In this document: one piece after another, positions 22,948 to 26,475 of the stretch
Layout: each line of letters begins with the position of its first letter
Position numbering within the stretch: position 1 is the first letter of the stretch
Assembly (NCBI GenBank): GCA_002842135.1
Contig: PHCD01000013.1
Coordinates: forward strand, 1 to 26,475
Reading direction: 5' to 3'
DNA length: 26,475 nt
Source of the DNA: Betaproteobacteria bacterium HGW-Betaproteobacteria-8
GTDB taxonomy: Bacteria > Pseudomonadota > Gammaproteobacteria > Burkholderiales > Methylophilaceae
Notes under the pieces: generated by a model
Seen by the model: the letters and a program-made list of their open reading frames with translations, nothing else
Databases searched by the model: none
Told to the model about the DNA's origin: nothing
Program-made: the position numbers and the translations under genes

Positions 22948-24168
22948 TCAGGCTGGACCTTCGTACATGATTTTCCAGTTGCCGTTCTCCAACACCCAGT
23001 ATTGGCGTTTGCGCATCTGGCTGTCCAGATGGTTGCTCTTGAATGACTGTTCGAAATTGACCACAGCCATTTCCTGCTTGCTGTTTGGGTAGCGCAACAT
23101 ACTGACGTTCGAGAGTTCGATTTCCACATTCGGTTTGCTGGCTTGCACACGGCGTTTGTGATTTGCCCAGGCATTGTAATCAGAACCTTTGCTGAAGAAG
23201 CTCTTTGAGTAGTGAGCCAGGTAACGTTCTGTATTTTGCGACTCCCAGTCCGTGCGCCAGTCTTCCAGCGCCTTGGCTAATGATGCTTTAAGCGGGGCTG
23301 TTTCTTTGGGGCCTAGCCATTTAAGGTCATTGTCAATAACAACCAGGGTTTTACCACTTTGCAGAATAGGGGCCAGTGTTTTCAGTTCCGGGTTTGCCAT
23401 GACAAGGCATCCATTGCTGGCTAATGGTGCTCTGCTGTAAGTGTCGCTGGCAGTGCCATGAATCCATATGCCAGAGCCGGTTTTACCCATCTGCCTATCC
23501 CATTCATTGGGATAGTTGAGTGGGTATGCCATGCCGCCATAGAAGTCAGGCAAAGTTTGTGTCAGTTTTGAACCGGCAAAATAGACGCCAATGGGTGTCC
23601 GCTGGTCGCCTTCAACAAATTTATCGATACCGTTTTTGCCGAGGGTGATGTAGAAATCGGCTACATATACAGGTTTTCCATCGTCGTTCCGGTAAAGATA
23701 GAGGCGAGAACGAGCGGCATCGACGACTACGACATGCTGATGACTTTTATCAATTTGCCATAAGGGTTCTGGCAGGCCGCGTGGCTTCTGTTGTGCGATA
23801 TAGTGTTCCAGCCGCTGACGAGCTTCATTCTGGAAGTCCTGGATGGCCTCAGGCGAGCGAGTGGGCGAGTTGCCAAAAGTGTTGATTTGCTGCGCGCGCG
23901 CCATCAGCAAATCGCCACGCACGAGATGGGCAAGCTTGAAGTTCGGTGCCTTGCGCAGCAGTTCTTCTGTCGTATCCAGCGCTTGCTGAGTCTGCCCCTG
24001 TGTTACCTGGATGAGGCTCTTGATCAGAAGCTCTTCAATGTTACTGGAATTGAATTGTTTGCCGCTGAAAAAGCTGCCGAAATCGCCATAGTTGATTGCG
24101 GTTGCATTCCATGGCAATAGTGCGCTGGCGACAATAAATAACTGAAATACCCGTTTGAATTTACGCAT
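22948..24168 (-). CDS. L,D-transpeptidase (YkuD fold) with C-terminal NTF2-like domain
   Basis: Periplasmic peptidoglycan-active enzyme of 406 residues. A signal peptide ends near residue 24 (NATA). A helical, TPR-like N-terminal region (about 40-130) precedes the YkuD domain (about 143-280), whose catalytic motif is IHGTASDTYSRAPLASNGC, with H237 and C254. The usual arginine after the cysteine is replaced (GCLVM), as in YafK-like members. The last 105 residues (about 300-406) form an NTF2-like domain, as in the Cds6 group, and resemble the C-terminal domain of the protein encoded just upstream (24190-25182). Likely reactions are peptidoglycan cross-linking, lipoprotein attachment or its reversal; sequence does not decide. 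It starts 21 bases after that TPR gene. Confidence 0.87.
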   Translation of the reverse strand: MRKFKRVFQLFIVASALLPWNATAINYGDFGSFFSGKQFNSSNIEELLIKSLIQVTQGQTQQALDTTEELLRKAPNFKLAHLVRGDLLMARAQQINTFGNSPTRSPEAIQDFQNEARQRLEHYIAQQKPRGLPEPLWQIDKSHQHVVVVDAARSRLYLYRNDDGKPVYVADFYITLGKNGIDKFVEGDQRTPIGVYFAGSKLTQTLPDFYGGMAYPLNYPNEWDRQMGKTGSGIWIHGTASDTYSRAPLASNGCLVMANPELKTLAPILQSGKTLVVIDNDLKWLGPKETAPLKASLAKALEDWRTDWESQNTERYLAHYSKSFFSKGSDYNAWANHKRRVQASKPNVEIELSNVSMLRYPNSKQEMAVVNFEQSFKSNHLDSQMRKRQYWVLENGNWKIMYEGPA

Positions 24169-24189
24169 TAACTTTTCAATTAACTAAAC

Positions 24190-25182
24190 TCAGCGTTGAG
24201 CAGTTTCCCGTTCAATAAGCCACTGGCCATTGGTATTGATCATGACCAGAGTTTTGCCTGTACGTTGTGACAGGTGTGACGCACGATAGCTCTGTTTGAA
24301 GCTGACTTGCGCCTGTGTGCTGCTATCCATGACAATTTTAATCTCATCGACGTCAACTTTGATACTTTTTGGTGCGCTGATCCGTGTGCGGCGTAGATTT
24401 TCCCAGGCACTGCGGCTCTCACCCTTGGGTGTCTTGAAGCTGGAGCTGTAGCTGGCAAGATAAGTATCTACATCCTGGTCAGACCAGGCTTTCGCCCATT
24501 TTTCCACTGCTGCGGTGATTTGTGCATTAGCGTCAGCTGAATCTGCAGCTGCGGTATTGACTGTAGCTGCTGCTGGTGCTGCAGATTTTGCAGCGGGTTT
24601 GACGCCAGCCAGCTTAACAGGTTCAGTTGCTTTGGTGATAGGCCGTGTAGCCGACATGACCGGTTTCTTGGCGGAAGAGAACAGGTCGCGGATCAAAGCC
24701 AGCTTGTTCTGGGCACGGGTATTGCCGCTATCCAGTTGCAAGGCCTTGTCATAGGCTTCTGAGGCCATTCTGGCATAGATGTCGCCGAGGTTTTCATGGG
24801 CTGTCGCATAGCTGGGGTGTGTTTTGATGGCGCTTTCGAGCGCCTTTCTGGCCTGGTCATATTGACCATTTTCTGCGTAGAGTACGGCCAGGTTGTTATA
24901 AGGCTCAGGCAGGTTGGGGTTTTTGCTGGTGATGTCCGCAAAAATCTTGATGGCTTCGTCACGTCGATTCTGTTCAGCCAGGATCACGCCTTTAATGAAT
25001 TGTGCCTGTACATCCTTGGGATTTGCTGCAAGATAAGTATTGATGCGCTCCAGGGCAACCGTCTGCTGGCCTTGATTGGCAAGCTTGGCAATCTCTTTCA
25101 GATCGTCTGCCTGAGCGATTCCAAAAACGAATACGGATGCTATGAGCAACAAAGCACGAGGCAAGGCGCGGATTAAAGGCAT
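24190..25182 (-). CDS. Periplasmic TPR protein with C-terminal NTF2-like domain
   Basis: Secreted protein of 330 residues. The signal peptide ends near residue 25 (GIAQA). Three to four tetratricopeptide repeats span about 27-165, with typical phrases PEPYNNLAVLYAENGQYDQA and ATAHENLGDIYARM. A low-complexity Lys/Ala/Pro linker (about 170-215) follows. The C-terminal domain (about 221-330) is NTF2-like: KWAKAWSDQDVDTYLASY, then SAWENLRRTRI, then a QSYRASHLSQR stretch. The same pattern occurs at the end of the adjoining L,D-transpeptidase, which follows after 21 bases. The pair probably acts together in the cell wall, the TPR protein perhaps as scaffold. It is divergent from cysS across a 155-base region in which I could not fix a promoter. 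Confidence 0.83.
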   Translation of the reverse strand: MPLIRALPRALLLIASVFVFGIAQADDLKEIAKLANQGQQTVALERINTYLAANPKDVQAQFIKGVILAEQNRRDEAIKIFADITSKNPNLPEPYNNLAVLYAENGQYDQARKALESAIKTHPSYATAHENLGDIYARMASEAYDKALQLDSGNTRAQNKLALIRDLFSSAKKPVMSATRPITKATEPVKLAGVKPAAKSAAPAAATVNTAAADSADANAQITAAVEKWAKAWSDQDVDTYLASYSSSFKTPKGESRSAWENLRRTRISAPKSIKVDVDEIKIVMDSSTQAQVSFKQSYRASHLSQRTGKTLVMINTNGQWLIERETAQR

Positions 25183-25337
25183 TGTGATATACTTTTCGAG
25201 TCAAATAAGTAGCAATTCTAACAACAAGCCTATTCAACCTCCAATAGCTCATTACATTTCTTAGTGATTAATTTTGCAGAAGAATTTTCGATTCTGAATC
25301 CGTCCTGAATTTTCTTTGTTACCTGACCCCCCGAAAA

Positions 25338-26475
25338 ATGCTCAAAATCTATAATTCCATCGCCCGTGAAAAGCAGACATTTGTCCCGATTATTGCCGGC
25401 AAGGTCAGCATGTACGTTTGTGGCATGACGGTTTACGACTATTGCCATCTCGGCCATGCGCGTGTGATGGTGGTGTTCGATTTGGTCAACCGCTGGCTGC
25501 GGGCCTCCGGTTTTGATGTTACTTACGTGCGCAACATTACCGACATTGATGACAAGATCATCAATCGCGCCAATGAGCGCGGCATTACGATTCAAGCGCT
25601 GACGGATGAGTTCATCCGGGCCATGGATGAGGATTCCGAAAAACTGGGCGTATTGAGGCCGGATATCGAACCGCGCGCCACCATGCATATCGCAGATATG
25701 GTGACCATGATTGGCCAATTGATAGAAAAGGGCCATGCTTATCCGGCGGATAACGGCGACGTGTTCTACTCGGTCAACAGCTTCGAGGGTTACGGCAAAC
25801 TTTCCGGCAAGTCACTGGAAGACCTGCGCGCGGGCGAGCGGGTCGAGGTGGACAGTTTCAAGCGTGACCCCATGGATTTTGTGCTGTGGAAAGCGGCCAA
25901 ACCCAACGAGCCGAGCTATGACTCGCCCTGGGGCAAAGGGCGCCCGGGCTGGCATATCGAATGTTCGGCCATGGGTGCGCATCACCTCGGCAAGCATTTC
26001 GACATTCACGGCGGTGGCCAGGATCTGCAGTTTCCGCACCATGAAAACGAGATCGCCCAGTCTGAAGGCGCGCATGACTGCACTTTCGTCAATTACTGGA
26101 TGCATAACGGTTTTGTCCGCGTCGATGATGAAAAGATGTCCAAGTCGCTGGGCAATTTTTTCACCATTCGTGAGGTGTTGAAAAAATACAAGGCCGAAGT
26201 TGTACGCTTTTTCATTCTGCGTGCGCAATATCGCAGTCCGTTGAATTATTCCGATCAACACCTGAATGATGCGAACCAGGCGCTGTTGCGGCTTTACACA
26301 GCATTGAAGAACGTGCCGCCTGTTGATGTCAGCATTGACTGGCAAACGCCTTATGCCAAACGCTTCAAGGAAGCGCTGGACGATGATTTCAATACGCCGG
26401 AAGCTTTCGCCGTGCTGTTTGACCTGGCGAATGAGGCTAATCGTAGCAAATCGGCAGAAATCTCCGGCCTGCTCA
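25338..26475 (+). CDS. cysS: Cysteinyl-tRNA synthetase (3' end cut off)
   Basis: Charges tRNA-Cys with cysteine in the cytoplasm. The frame is open from the ATG at 25338 to the window edge (379 codons of about 460). The class I signatures are CHLGHAR (residues 36-42) and KMSKS (266-270). The catalytic zinc ligands are C28, C209 (in HIECSAMG), a histidine in FPHHENE near 234 and the glutamate near 238. The leader shows no clear Shine-Dalgarno sequence and no T-box. The missing part is the anticodon-binding C-terminus. Confidence 0.96.
   Translation, partial: MLKIYNSIAREKQTFVPIIAGKVSMYVCGMTVYDYCHLGHARVMVVFDLVNRWLRASGFDVTYVRNITDIDDKIINRANERGITIQALTDEFIRAMDEDSEKLGVLRPDIEPRATMHIADMVTMIGQLIEKGHAYPADNGDVFYSVNSFEGYGKLSGKSLEDLRAGERVEVDSFKRDPMDFVLWKAAKPNEPSYDSPWGKGRPGWHIECSAMGAHHLGKHFDIHGGGQDLQFPHHENEIAQSEGAHDCTFVNYWMHNGFVRVDDEKMSKSLGNFFTIREVLKKYKAEVVRFFILRAQYRSPLNYSDQHLNDANQALLRLYTALKNVPPVDVSIDWQTPYAKRFKEALDDDFNTPEAFAVLFDLANEANRSKSAEISGLL

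Noticed and set aside
25183..25337. T-box or other leader control of cysS
   Set aside because: There is no T-box sequence or terminator/antiterminator pair, and the element is not expected in this group. Only a small AGAAT/ATTCT inverted repeat is present.
1..26475. CRISPR arrays, insertion sequences, prophage, integron or defence islands
   Set aside because: There are no regularly spaced direct repeats, no transposase or integrase frames and no shift in gene style. The window reads as core chromosome.

Overview
This window looks like chromosomal DNA of a betaproteobacterium, probably of the order Nitrosomonadales (relatives of Methylophilaceae or Gallionellaceae). That placement is an inference. 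It rests on the family resemblance of the very long DUF3683-type FAD/Fe-S protein, the ribH-nusB pair, the cysS / TPR protein / L,D-transpeptidase / ppiB / lpxH neighbourhood, and a noncoding repeat of a type I remember from many beta- and gammaproteobacterial genomes. No rRNA, tRNA, CRISPR array, insertion sequence or prophage is visible. Coding density is high, and the gene content is mostly housekeeping and signalling.

Layout. Positions 1-4623 are all on the minus strand. Read in the direction of transcription they encode a TlpA-like thiol-disulfide protein, HemJ, an unusual membrane protein whose cytoplasmic part resembles a TetR ligand-binding domain without its DNA-binding domain, a TetR regulator with a palindromic operator, a PfkB-type kinase, a SlyB-like lipoprotein, and OlsB (ornithine lipid synthesis, cut by the window edge). 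Positions 4765-8716 hold one large plus-strand gene, a fused FAD dehydrogenase / iron-sulfur protein, with its own extended -10 promoter and a clear terminator. Positions 8720-9310 are non-genic apart from one possible 35-residue peptide, and are rich in inverted repeats. Positions 9311-12177 (minus) are phoB-phoR plus an overlapping lipoprotein gene, driven by a well-formed Pho box. Positions 12314-15571 (plus) hold an OFA-type transporter, tag, ribH and nusB. Positions 15735-21550 (plus) form a signalling operon: CHASE2-TPR-Ser/Thr kinase, PP2C phosphatase, FHA protein and GAF-HD-GYP phosphodiesterase. Positions 21622-25182 (minus) hold a TPR protein, an L,D-transpeptidase, ppiB and lpxH. 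Divergent from these, cysS runs off the right edge.

Two systems stand out. (1) A phosphate-starvation circuit: phoB has three GTCA repeats spaced exactly 11 bp, followed by a -10 box. olsB, 11 kb away, has a second Pho-box-like element with the same box-to-minus-10 geometry. This predicts that PhoB switches on phosphorus-free ornithine lipids. (2) A four-gene cassette that joins Hanks-type Ser/Thr phosphorylation (kinase, phosphatase, phosphothreonine reader) to predicted cyclic-di-GMP breakdown. The kinase linker and the FHA protein share short threonine motifs that could be phosphorylation or docking sites. A third candidate is the membrane protein at 2962-3681, apparently built from a TetR effector domain and placed directly upstream of a true TetR regulator.
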